From contig JABSSW010000010.1 of the NCBI GenBank assembly GCA_018902385.1, positions 62,001-126,000 on the forward strand: a stretch of DNA of 64,000 nucleotides, written 5' to 3'. This document shows, piece after piece, positions 1 through 12,200 of the stretch. A program made the position numbers and the translations under genes. The notes beneath the pieces are model-generated. The model was not told the DNA's origin and ran no database searches. It was given only the letters and a program-made list of their open reading frames with translations. The stretch is from Physcia stellaris (Eukaryota > Ascomycota > Lecanoromycetes > Caliciales > Physciaceae). Within the stretch, counting starts at the first letter, position 1; each line of letters starts with the position of its first letter.

Positions 1-2150
1 AACGCAAATAAAACAATTGAAATAATGCGTTCGATAACGTCAAACGAAAATTACAATTAAAATTCAGAAAATAAAAATTCGACTCGATGAATCGTTGATT
101 TATGAATTTGAAAATTCATTTATGAATTTCATGATTGAACGATGATTTTCAATTTTAAACATGTGACGTCAACGCGACTAGAAATTTCTAAATAATGCGT
201 TCGATAACGTCAGACGAAAATTACAATCAAAATTCAGAAAATAGAAATTCAACTCGATGAATCGTTGATTTATGAATCTGAAAATTCATTTATGAATTTC
301 ATGATTGAACGATGATTTTCAATTTTAAGCATGTGACGTCAACGCGAATAGAAATTTCGAAATAATGCGTTCGATAGCGTCAAACGAAAACTACAATCAA
401 AATTCAAAAATAGAAATTCGACTCGATGAATCGTTGATTTATGAGTCTGAAAATTCATTTATGAGTCTCATGATTGAACGATGATTTTCAATTTTAAGCA
501 TGTGACGTCAACGCGACTAAAAATTTCTGAATAATGCGTTCGATAACGTCAAACGAAAACTACAATTAGAATTCAAAAAGTAGAAATTCAACTCGATGAA
601 TCGTTGATTTATGAATCTGAAAATTCATTTATGAATTTCATGATTGAACGATGATTTTCAACTTTAAACATGTGACGTCAACGCGAATAAAAATTTCGAA
701 ATAATGCGTTCGATAGCGTCAGACGAAAATTACAATTAAAATTCAAAAAATAAAAATTCGATTTGATGAATCGTTGATTTATGAATTTATCACGTCGTTT
801 ATATAATCGAGCGATGATTTTCAATTTTAAACATGTGACGTCAACGCGAATAGAAATTTCTGAATAGTGCGTTCGATAACGTCAGACGAAAACTACAATG
901 AAAATTCAAAAAATAGAAAATCGACTCGATGAATCGTTGATTTATGAATTTGAAATTTCATTTATGAATTTCATGTTTGAACGATGATTTTCAATTCATT
1001 GCATGTGAAATCAACACAGATAGAAATTTCTGAAAAGTGCGTTCGAAAACGTCAAACGAAAGCTACAATTAGAACTCAAAAAATAGAAAATCGACTCGAT
1101 GAATCGTTGATTTATGAATCTTTTGAAATTTCATTTATGAATCTATCGCGTCGTTTACGAGTTTCATGATTGAGCGAAATACGACTCGACGTTTGACATG
1201 ATTTTCGAATGTGTCGTTCGTCATGATCATGTCATTAATGCTTAATGCGTCAACACAGATAAAACAATCTGAATCGTGCGTTGAATAACGTCAAACGAAA
1301 ACTACAATGAAAATCAAAAAATAAGAAATCGATTCGATGAATCGTTGATTTATGAATTTGAAATTTCATTTATGAATTTCATGTTTGAACGATGATTTTC
1401 AACTCATTGCATGTGAAATCAACACAGATAAAAATTTTTGAAAAATGCGTTCGAAAGCGTCAAACGAAAACTACAATTAAAATTCAAAAAATAAAAATCG
1501 ACTCGATGAATCGTTGATTTATGAATTTTTTGAAATTTCATTTATGAATTTATCGCGTCGTTTACGAGTTTCATGATTGAACGAAATACGACTCGACGTT
1601 TGACATGATTTTCGAATGTGTTGTTCGTCATGATCATGTCATCAATGTTTAATGCGTCAACACAAATAAAACAATCTGAATCGTGCGTTGAATAACGTCA
1701 AACGAAAACTACAATGAAAATTCAAAAAATAAAAAATCGACTCGATGAATCGTTGATTTATGAATTTGAAATTTCATTTATGAATTTCATGTCTGAACGA
1801 TGATTTTCAATTCATTGATTGTTGCGTCAACGCAAATAGAACAATTTGAAAAATGCGTTCGAAAACGTCAAACGAAAACTACAATTAAAATTCAGAAAAT
1901 AGAAAATCGACTCGATGAATCGTTGATTTATGAGCTTTTTGAAATTTCATTTATGAATTTATCGCGTCGTTTACGAATTTCATGATTGAACGAAATACGA
2001 CTCGACGTTTGACATGATTTTCGAATGTGTCGTTCGTCATGATCATGTCATCAAAAATTTTAATGCGTCAACGCAAATAGAACAATCAAAATATGCGTTC
2101 GATAACATTCGATTTGAAAACTACAATTAAAATTCAAAAGATAGCAAATT
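1..2150. repeat. 170-bp satellite array, with a 170/238-bp higher-order pattern in its right half
   Basis: The anchor gcgttcgat-like motif recurs near 27, 197, 367, 536, 706, 869 and 1039, which gives a period of about 170 bp. From 1039 on, spacing alternates between about 170 and 238 bp (1278, 1447, 1684, 1854, 2095) because every second unit carries an extra block containing gtcgtttacgagtttcatg. Each unit also holds tgaatcgttgatttatgaat. Short open frames at 984-1169 and 1800-1985 are by-products of the repeat and not genes. Many differences between units are A/G or C/T changes. The array runs off the left edge. Confidence 0.9.
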
Positions 2151-4899
2151 TTTCACGTAATTTAACACAATATTCACATACATTGTTATCGATTTAAATC
2201 AATGAATGATTTTTAACGAATTTTTTTAAATTTGATTTTGAAAAATTTCGTTTAAAATTCGCGTTTTCGTTGAATGTAAATTCGATTTTCGATGAATATT
2301 ATATTTATCGAATATTTGAAATCATTTTCGAAATCAATTAATTTAATTACATAATTTTCACATAAACAATAATTCGATTGAATTGACGATTGATTGTATA
2401 AATAAAATTTAAAATTTTGATATTCAAAAATTTCGTTTAAATATCGAATTCTCGTTGAAAATAAAATCGTTTTTCGATGAATGTTACATTTATTAAAAAT
2501 TGAACATTAATTTTCAATTCGACGTAAAAATTTAATGAAAAAATTGATAAATTAAATCGAATTAAATTAAAATCGATTTGATACGAAATTTTGAAATTTG
2601 ATTTCAATTGAAAAATATTGAAATTGAATTAAATCGAATTAACGATTGATTTTTTACAAATTTTTCAAATTTTTAAATCGCGAAATTTGCAATATTCAAA
2701 TCGTTTTTCGATAAATATTAAACGTATCGAAAATTTAAAAACAATTTTGAATATTAATAAAAAAATAAAATTAACAATTTTAACATTGAATTAAATCGAA
2801 TAAACAATGAATTTTTATATATTAACAAACAAATGCGAAATTTTTTAAAAAAATTCTTTCGAAACGATTTCAGAATTAGAATTGCATTTGATAAAATTGC
2901 GAAATTCGACATTTCGTCATTGTTTTGCGATTTCGCGAATTTCGCATTTTAATAACATTTGCATTCAATAAATAAAATTTACAATCAAAAATTCATTTTG
3001 AAACACGAAATGAATTTTATTCAAATAATCAATAATATCGAAAATCGATCGAATGCGCATTGAATTGTAACGAAAATCGTATTATTGCATTGCAAATATT
3101 GCGAAAAATTGAATCGACACGAATTTGACAACGACGCAATTTTTCAAAATTCAAAATTATTGCGATAATGAATCGATTTTCGTTATTTTTGACGCATTGA
3201 AATGCGTTCGTTTTGTTTTACAATCATGATTAAATAAATGAAAATCATATGTGATTGTTAATTAAAATGCAAAATACGAAACAATTGTACAAATTTAAAA
3301 AAATCAAACGAAATTATTTCGCAAACATCACAGTTGACGATTTGACACAAATTTGATAATAACGAAAAATTCGAAATTTCATAATTATTACGATAATGAA
3401 TCGATTTTTTTTTATTTTTACAACGTTGAAATGCGTTCATTTTGTTTTACAATTTCGATTAAATATGCGAAAATCATATGTGATTGTTGATTGATGTGCA
3501 ACATATACAATAATCGCACGTTGTTGAAACGTTTTAAAATAATTTTTTGACGTATATTTCGATTGAAAACAAAAATTAAATATTGATTGAATTTATCGAC
3601 TTTAAACAACGAAATTTTCGTATTGATCAGAAATTTTCTCGATCGATTATTCGCGTCAAGCGAATATACTGAATATTTTTTTATAGATTGTGTTTTATAA
3701 AATTCGAAATTTATCGATATTTCGTCAAAAATTTCGCATAATGAAAATTTGAATGATTGAATTCGTATAAACAAAATTAAAATTAAAATTTTAATTTTAA
3801 ATTGTATTCGTTAATAAATATAAAATTCGATTTTATTAACGATTATTGTTATATAAATTTTCGACAATTGATATAAACATAAATTGAATTGTAATTGTAA
3901 ATTAACAAATTGATATATTACGATAAATAAAATATTTAATTTTGTGTGTAAATTAATTTATTATAATAATATCGATTGACAAATTACGTGCAAAAATAAA
4001 AACAATTACATTGTAAAAAATTAAAAATTTGTTAAATGATATTTCAACACAATAATCGTAAATTCGAAATTCAATATTTTCAATATACGAAAATCGATCG
4101 TTGAACAAAACAAACGTGAACTCGAAATCGAGCAAAACAGACGTGATTTCTTTTTCGAAAAATTCGAAAGAAAAAACGCAATTTTTCATAATTCTAACAG
4201 TAAAACGAAATGATTTTTCTAGAAAAATCAATTGATGACAGAAGTTTGATTGATGAAATCGCTTTAATCATTTCGCATGTTAATGAAAAATCACTTAACG
4301 TTTTCTCAAAAAAATCAACATTTTTTGAATTGTTTGCAAATTTTCTTTGCATGCAATCAAACACGTCATTACTTTTTGCAATACTTAGAAATCAATTCGT
4401 CATTTTCAGAACGACAATTCTCAACGTCAAGATCAAAAACATCGAATTGATTGTTAACAATGATTCAATCGTTTGATTCAGTCATTAAATTTTCATCACG
4501 AAACTCGCGCGTCTTTTTCGATCGTTTACATGAAATTTTGCAATCTCAATTATCATTTTTCATTTCGTCTATTTGTTTGTACAGAGCATTGATTATTGCG
4601 TATTCGTTTCGATCATTGAAAATCATTTAAGAAATCAACACAAAGTGAAAGAAAACGATTGCAAACAATTTTGATCGAAATTCGCATTCATGACTTTCGC
4701 GATTTTCGTCAAGTTCATTCATTCAATGACATCGAACATGTATTCGAATTGTTAAATCGAGTTCGAATTTCGATGTGATAAATGCATTGAAAACAGTCGA
4801 TTAGTCAATAAAAGTCGACGTACGATTGAAAACATCTGTTTTCGATTCATGACATCGAAAACGCAAAAAACAAGATTTCGCTCAATGAAAACGACGTGT
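2151..4899. other. AT-rich, strongly mutated block without recognisable genes
   Basis: C is followed almost only by A or G, and G is preceded almost only by C or T. The reading frames found here (for example 3418-3774 minus and 3953-4231 minus) contain almost no Gly, Pro or Trp and match no protein family I know. Two similar stretches near 3170-3270 and 3400-3500 (both with gaaaatcatatgtgattgtt) show an old internal duplication. This is probably decayed transposon DNA; I cannot assign a family. Confidence 0.6.
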
Positions 4900-5945
4900 A
4901 ATCGATTTATTTTCTATGCGTTCGTTTATCAGAACTCATAAACGAAATTTTGTATGTAGAGACTAGAGTCTTGACTTTCGAGCAAAGAACTCATAAACGA
5001 GATTTGAAAGAAATTCATAAACAAGACATTCACGACATGAATTTGCTATGTAAAATCAGATATCGATAGCGTTTGACGAGAGAAATTCAACGATGTAAAA
5101 ATCAAAATTGTGTGACAAATGCGCATCGAGATATTCAACTGCGAAGAATTGATTGCATACAATTTGATGAAATCGATTTTCGAAACTAAAATTTTAATTT
5201 TCGCTCAATAGATTCATAAACGAAACAGAAAATTTCATAAACGAACTTTCAAAAACTCATAAACAAAACATTCACAATATCAATTGAATATATAAAACAT
5301 GATATTTGTAACGTCGAACGAGAACGATTCAACGATGCAAAAATCAAAATCGTGTGACAAATGCGCATAAAGTTATTCAACTGCGAAGATTTGATTGTAT
5401 ACAAAGAAATTTTGACATTCAAATTTGATTCGAATTTATGACACAATTCAGCAATCATCATTAAGTCAAAACGCAAATGATTGATATGTGTGATTTGATC
5501 TTTATAACGTTCGACGAGAGAAATTCAACGATGCAACAATCTAGTTGTTGTGACAAAAGCGCATTGAATTATACAATTGCAAAAGTTCGATTGCACACAA
5601 ACGCAAAGAAATGATATTGAATGCAAAATTCGATCGAATCATCGATTAATCATCATTTCAATGACATTTTTTAATATTCATACAATCAAATCTGATATTC
5701 GAAACGTCTAACAAGAAAAATTCAACGATGTCAAAACGAACTTTGTGTGACATTCGTGCAGTTAAATATTCAATTGCGAACATTTGACTACATACAAATT
5801 TATGAATGTTTGACATTCGAGTTTGATCGTTCAATCGAATCGTATTTCGTTTGATCATGAAATTCGTAAACGACGCGATAAATTCATAAATGAAATTTCA
5901 AAGAACTCATAAATCAACGATTCATCGCGTCGATTTTTGAATTTT
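4900..5945. repeat. Degenerate tandem repeats ending in an inverted satellite unit
   Basis: The motif attcaacgatg recurs near 5084, 5327, 5523 and 5719, so the units are about 196-243 bp. Each unit is followed by a gtgacaaatgcgca-like stretch and preceded by cataaacgaaat-like blocks. The last part (about 5830-5945) is a clear reverse-complement copy of the higher-order unit of the 1-2150 satellite, including cataaatcaacgattcatcg. The 2.2-5.8 kb block is therefore framed by oppositely oriented copies of the same repeat. Confidence 0.75.
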
Positions 5946-6079
5946 AAAACGTTTTTGTGTACGTTAATTTATTTATGTATTTTTGAGTTTTTGAAACTTT
6001 TTGTTGAATTTCTACAAAACAAAAATGTCAAAAAAAAAGACGACGAGTGAAATTGAACTCGCAATCTTGATAAAAAATA

Positions 6080-6125
6080 AACACAGCTTGTCTTTTTTCA
6101 CATAGAAGAAAGACAAGCGATGTTT
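6080..6125. repeat. Near-perfect hairpin (16-17 bp arms)
   Basis: The arm aacacagcttgtcttt (6080-6095) pairs with aaagacaagcgatgttt (6109-6125), with about two mismatches and a 13-base loop. It sits just before the 183-bp array. A stretch at about 6045-6070, read on the minus strand, contains gagttcaa, which looks like a tRNA T-loop, and is followed by a run of T. The stems do not fold into a tRNA, so no RNA gene is called. Confidence 0.55.
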
Positions 6126-6179
6126 ATGAATATTTTTATTTTATTAATATATTTATAAATTCAAAAATTCGTAAAAAAT

Positions 6180-7900
6180 CAGTCGTTAATTCGATCGAAT
6201 TCAATCTTATCACTTTTTATTTTCATTTTTTACGTAGATTTCAAAACTGATTTTACATTTTCAATACGTCAAATATTCATCGAGAAACGGTTTCGATATC
6301 GATGTTTTATCGAAACTTAATCGAATTTTCGAGATACAAAATTTCAAAAATTTCTAAAAAATCAGTCGCTAACCCGATCGGGCCCAACCTTATCACTTTT
6401 TATTTTCATTTTTTTCGCAGATTTCAAAACTGGTCTTACATTTTCAATACGTCAAATATTCATCGAGAAACGGCTTCGGTATCGATGTTTTATCGAGACT
6501 TAGTCGAATTTTCGAGATACAAATTTTCAAAAATTTCTAAAAAATCAGTCGCTAACCCGATCGAGTCATAATGTATGTGTATCTTGTTGAAAATTTTGCG
6601 TAGATTTCAGATCTGGTTTCAGATTTTTCATACATGTAATATTGACGTCAAACTAGATTCACTACCAACAAAAGTTCGGGACTTAGAACTTTTCGTTTCA
6701 AAAAAAGTTTCGAAAATTTTTAAAAAATCAGGCGCTAACCCGATCGAGACAACATGTATGCGTATCTTGTTGAAAATTTTGCGTAGATTTCAGATCTGGT
6801 TTCAGATTTTTCATACATGTAATATTGACGTCAAACTAGATTCACTATCAACAAAAGTTCGGGACTTAGAACTTTTCGTTTCAAAAAAAGTTTCGAAAAT
6901 TTTTAAAAAATCAGGCGCTAACCCGATCGAGCCATGATGTATGTGTATCTTGTTGGAAATTTTGCGTAGATTTCAGATCTGGTTTCAGATTTTTCATACA
7001 TGTAATATTGACGTCAAACTAGATTCACTACCAACAAAAGTTCGGGACTTAGAACTTTTCGTTTCAAAAAAAGTTTCGAAAATTTTTAAAAAATCAGGCG
7101 CTAACCCGATCGAGCCATGATGTATGTGTATCTTGTTGAAAATTTTGCGTAGATTTCAGATCTGGTTTCAGATTTTTGATACGAGCATTATTTATTGAGA
7201 ACTCGATTCACTATCAACAAAACTTTTTTTTGTTGATAGTGAATCTAGTTAACCCTAACCTCACTCATCAAAATCAGTTGGTAGTCGATATCGACTACCG
7301 TTAGAGTGAATGTTAGAATTGATTTCAGATTTTTGATACGTGTAATATTCATTGAGAAACGACTTCACTTCCAATCAAATCTCGAAACTTCGAGAAATTT
7401 CGAGTTAACAAAATTTCAAAAATTTGTAACAAATTAGCCGCTAGCCCGATCCGGCCCAACCTCATCACTTTTCAATTACGTTTTTTACGCAGATTTCAGA
7501 ACTGGTTTTAGATTTTTGATACGTGTAATATTCATCGAGAATCGGCTTCACTTTCAATCAAATCTCGAAATTCTCAATTTGAAAAATTCGTAACAAATTA
7601 GCCGCTAGCCCGATTCGGCCCAACCTCACCACTTTTCAACTTCATTTTTTACGTAGATTTCAGAACTGGTTTCAAATTTTTGATAGATGTAATATTCATC
7701 GAGAAACGACTTCACTTTCAACCAAATCTCGAGACTTCGAGAAATTTCGAGTGAACAAAATTTGAAAAATTCGTAACAAATTAGCCGCTAACCCGATCCG
7801 GACAAACTATATGTCTTTTTAACTTCGTTTTTTACGTAGATTTCAGAACTGGTTTCAGAATTTCGATAGATGCAATATTCATTGAGAAACGACTTCACTT
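6180..7900. repeat. 183-bp tandem array, weakly mutated
   Basis: The anchor (a/g)gcgctaacccgatcg or its variants lies at 6182, 6365, 6548, 6731, 6914 and 7097, exactly 183 bp apart. Diverged copies follow at 7437, 7601 and 7784. The middle copies (6575-7190) are nearly identical. Since 183 is a multiple of three, the frame stays open as a 61-residue repeat (6302-6571 and 6575-6937), but this is a consequence of the period and I do not call it a gene. Unlike the DNA on both sides, the array keeps many CC, GG, CT and AG steps. It is interrupted by a hairpin module at 7205-7320. Confidence 0.92.
7205..7320. repeat. Double-hairpin module, copy 1
   Basis: An 18-bp perfect inverted repeat (7205-7222 with 7228-7245) is followed by a second structure. 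Its core is the 20-bp perfect palindrome ggtagtcgatatcgactacc (7280-7299), enclosed by outer arms ctaacctcactc and gagtgaatgttag. The first hairpin begins with the gattcactatcaac sequence of the neighbouring 183-bp unit. A related module is at 7893-8003, and a decayed core is at 12137-12200. Confidence 0.8.
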
Positions 7901-8003
7901 TCAACAGATCCTCTAGTGGTTGAAAGTGGAGCTAAGTAATCCTAACTTCACTCATCAAATCGGTTGGAAGTGATGCATCACTTCCGTTAGAATGAATGTT
8001 AGA
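7893..8003. repeat. Double-hairpin module, copy 2
   Basis: Arms at 7893-7905 and 7919-7931 pair at 12 of 13 positions. The second core is the 20-bp perfect palindrome ggaagtgatgcatcacttcc (7966-7985), enclosed by ctaacttcactc and gaatgaatgttag. Arm sequence and core differ from copy 1, yet both stay self-complementary. It closes the right end of the 183-bp array. Confidence 0.8.
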
Positions 8004-11000
8004 ATTTGAACGATGTCGATTGATCATCGTTGAATTTGTTATGAACGTTTTCAAAAATCAAATCATTTCGACGATTAACGATGTGTATCGATCGAATTTT
8101 TCGTCGACAAAAACAAATTCTCGAAATATGTGTTGACGAAAAACTTGACATTTCGAGCAAAAATAAATCAATAATTTCGAATCATGATATAAATTTTGTA
8201 AAACGTTTGTTCATCGTTCGTTCGAAAAACGTTAATGAATGTCATTTCGACGAAACAAAATTCGACGTCACGAATTAACAAAAATGAATACGTCGCGTTG
8301 CGAACTCGACGAACGACGTTAATTTTGTCGTGAAAAAACGTTTTTTAATATTCGAAACACGATGTTTTTCACAATAACGTAATGTTTTTGACAACGAAAT
8401 CGACATAATGCAAACAAAAAATATATTTTATTTCGAAATTAATTCAAATTTCGTTTATGAATTCGTCGAAAATACGAAAACGTTATTTCAAATAAATGAT
8501 GAAAATCGTTCGCGTTTTTCTAAAATTGATCGCTAAAAATGCAATTTTTGATTTCATTCAAAAATTATCAACATCGATTTTCTGAATTTCGCAAATTCGT
8601 TGATCAAAATGACAATTTGAATTCAAAAAACGACAAGATTGTCGACGAAAATGAGTCGAAAATTGTTCATGAAATAATTAACATTGTACATGTGAATTTT
8701 TTCTTTATTGTGCGTTTGAACTTTGACGATTTCAAAATTGAAAAAATATCGCGTTCGAACATTGATCGACACGCTTGCGCGAATCGCAAATAATACAATT
8801 TGATTTATTCAAATCTTTTGAATTGCATTTTTCAAATGACGAAATTTCGAAAGTTTCATGTGAAAAAAAAGAACGTGAATATTGTAATTTCAATCTCGAT
8901 CATTGAAATCGATTTTTAAACGAAAATTCATGATTTCATGCGATTTGTGTTCGTCGATGAATATTTTTGAATCGTTCATCACACGTTGAAAATAAAATGA
9001 AACATACGACAAATTCAAATCGTTTTTTAAATTTTTTAACGTTTTGAAATGCGCAACGAAATCATCGACATCGAAACGTCGACGCAATTTTCAACGAAAA
9101 TTGATTTGTATTTATTCGAAAAATGTTTCGAAAACGACGATATCGAAACGATACAAAAAAAATTTATCGTTATATAAATTGTTTCAATTTATGTTTTTAT
9201 AATTTCGAAACGCGTCGTCGCGTTGTAACATTGTCGAAAAATATAAAAAACATCAATGTTGAAAAACGATTTTGAACGATTGTTTTGCATTATACGTCAA
9301 TATTGCGCAAAATTCATCATGATCGCGAAAACATTTTTTTTTTTTTTTTGAAATGATATTTTTTTTTGAAATGATATTATTTGAACGATTTCATTAACGA
9401 TCGTTTTGATTTGCACGACGATCGTAAATAAATTCATCACAAACGCAAATAAATCGCGAAATCTCATGCAAAATGTTTGTTGTTGATTGATTGACAATAA
9501 AATTGTCATTTGACAAATGATTGTTATTGTTTTTTTGCACGTCATTGTTGAAATGATCAAAATGTTTTGATTTTGCGTTTTCTTTCGATTCGCTAAAGAA
9601 GTTGAAAAGAAACTGAAAAAAAAAAAAAAAATCGAAATCGATGTAAATGAGCGAAAGTGAAAATTGTTTTGATTGTTTTGAAAATTGTATCGATGAATTT
9701 TGCATCGTCGATGATTCGAATCGCGAGCGAGTTGTAAATGACGATAACGATAAAAAAAATTGATTTTTGACACGAAAAAACGACATCATCAATTGCGTCG
9801 ACGCACTTTGACGACGAAATGACAAAAAAATTCGTTGCGAAATCGCAACGTTGAATAAAAACACGATTTCGACGAAAATAAACGCATCGATTACTGTAAA
9901 CGTTTTTGAAAAATTAATTGTCGACGTGTTAACATTTGAAACATGAAAAAACATCGTTTTCAAAAAAAATGCTGTAATGTTTTTATTTGCAGTGTTAATA
10001 CGATCTCGAAAATCAAAAAAATTTGTTGAAACGAAATTGTTTTCGACATCATGCTGTTTGTTATCAATGATGATGCGAAATGATTTGTTCGTTTTAAATT
10101 TTTTAAAAAACGTCAACGATAAAATTTGAATCGAAAACGAAACGATTTCTGAATTTTCTACATACGTTTGAAAAAAAAAGCGAAATTGTCGCGATGTTGA
10201 ACGTGTTGCAAATTCGAATTTTTGAAATATCGTCGATAATGATGACACAATCGTCGTCAAAAAATGTGATTCATGTCGTCGTTTTACATGAAAAAAAACA
10301 ATTTTTTGAAAATTCGTGACGTAAATAAAAATGTCGATTTTGATGAATTTCAACAAAATGACAAAAAACGTGAATTTTGTGATTTCAAAAAAAATTGTGT
10401 TGATGAAAAAAATTGATATATTTGTATTGAATTCGTTCATTGATTCATTGATATCGATGTTCGTTTTTTTGTTTGTTTTATATTTTTGAATGTCAATTTT
10501 TCTCGTTGTCTTTTTCTTTTTCGTTGTATTGTATTTGATTGAGCGATTCATTGTCACAACAATGCAATAAGTTTCACTGTGAACAAATGACAAATGAACA
10601 AAAAGTTAATCGTGTTGTTCGCAAACAAAATATTTATCGAAAAGAAAAAAAAACAAATATTTGAAAAAATAAAAAGCAAATCAATGACATGATTGATGAA
10701 AACAATATGAACGATTTGATATTTAAAGAAATTCTGATTAACGATTGATAAAAATGTTTGATCGTGTCGATTTTTAAATTGAAATGCATGTTGATTGCAA
10801 TATTGCGCATTGATCGCGATAAATATCATGATGCGCAATGATCGAATCGAATTCATAATAATGCGAATTCGTTGTCGAACTTTGAATTGAAAGCAATGAA
10901 TAAATGTAATCAGCGAAGAATGTTGTCTATAAATTACATTTTTGATTTTTTGTTTCGAAATCATGCTCGACAATGATGAATGCAAATGCGATTATTGATG

Positions 11001-12136
11001 TTGTAAATTGACGATTAAAATTCGCGTTTGATTGTGATAAACGTTTGATGTGCATTGCAAAAATAAACAAATGATTTAAAAATGAAATAAAACATTCAAC
11101 GTTAATGTTCGATAAAATAAAACGAAATGATTGAATCAAAACGAATGATTTTTAAACGTGATTTGATTGATCGCAAATTTTGCTGTTAAATTTTCATATT
11201 TTTGAATGATGTAAAATTTTCGCAATTGAATGATTTTGCACATAGTCGTTAAATCAATTTCGTGTCGACGACGTTGAATTTCGTTTTTCGAATGTTACAT
11301 GAAAATTTCGATAACGATTATTTGAATTTTTCATTTGAAATGATTGTTGAACGATATATTGTCGCGAACAAATTAAAAAATTCGATTATCGTTATTTCGT
11401 ATAAAATCACGATTTTACATCGCATTAATTGTTCACGCATTGATTACACGAATTTTGATTTTTACGACGTTGAATTGCGTTTGTTCAATGCGTCAAACAA
11501 CGAGTTTTCGATGATAATGATTTTCGTTTATATTTTTGAATGATGATCGCTGAATTGTAAATTCGATTAAAAACAAACGCGCAATTTTTGTTGCTAAATA
11601 TTCAAAAATTTGTATGAAATCAAAATTTCGCAATTGAATCATTTTTACGCAATTGTCACATCATTTTCATTTTTGCGAAATTGAATTTTTTTATCGAGCG
11701 TTACACATATTATGTTTTCATTAAATATCATTTGCAAATGTATTTTGAAATGACATCATAATTGTTAAATTGAAAATTCTGAATGAACGCAAACTGAAAA
11801 ATCGAACTGTTATAAATTTATATGAAATTGAATTTTCGCAATTGAATAACAATTCATTCATTTGTCACATTATTTTCATTGTTACAGCATTGAACTTTTT
11901 TTCATCGAACGTTACAAATATCAAATTCTACATGTTTATCATTTGTTATTTCAAATTTTGATGAGAAGTCGTCGAGACGAATGATTTAAACGATCGATTT
12001 GATTGACTTTATTTTGACGTCGATCAGAACGAATGACTAAAATTAACGATTTGATTGATTTCAAACAAACAAATCGAATTGAAAATTTTTAAATTTTTCG
12101 TTTGTTCGTTTCGTAATTCTAATTCGAACTCGTTAT

Positions 12137-12200
12137 TCATTTCTAATTTCATTCATCAAAATTTGCGATATCGATGCATCGATATCGTTAGAATGAATAT
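12137..12200. repeat. Decayed copy of the palindromic module
   Basis: The outer arms tctaatttcattcatc and gttagaatgaatatta flank a 22-bp perfect palindrome at 12166-12187 centred on atgcat. The flanks match the modules at 7250-7320 and 7935-8003 after C/T and G/A changes. The first hairpin of the pair is not visible here. Confidence 0.65.

Noticed and set aside
984-1985. Two similar 61-codon frames in the satellite
   Set aside because: They are the same satellite unit read twice; no codon bias or flanking signals.
1-2150. CRISPR-like array
   Set aside because: Repeats are long, degenerate and continuous without unique spacers, and the window is eukaryotic.
6040-6075. tRNA gene on the minus strand
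   Set aside because: Only a T-loop-like string is visible. The T-stem does not pair and no D-arm or anticodon arm can be drawn.
6302-6937. Repetitive 61-residue protein frames in the 183-bp array
   Set aside because: The frame stays open only because 183 is divisible by three and the units are near identical. There is no gene structure around it and diverged units lose the frame.
7230-7320. Helitron 3' end
   Set aside because: A palindrome and a nearby ctag are present, but spacing and the terminal CTRR-T arrangement do not fit, and no Rep/helicase remnant was seen.
9394-10593. A genuine 399-residue protein gene
   Set aside because: Lack of Gly, Pro and Trp and the CpY-depleted composition match mutated transposon DNA; no known motif.
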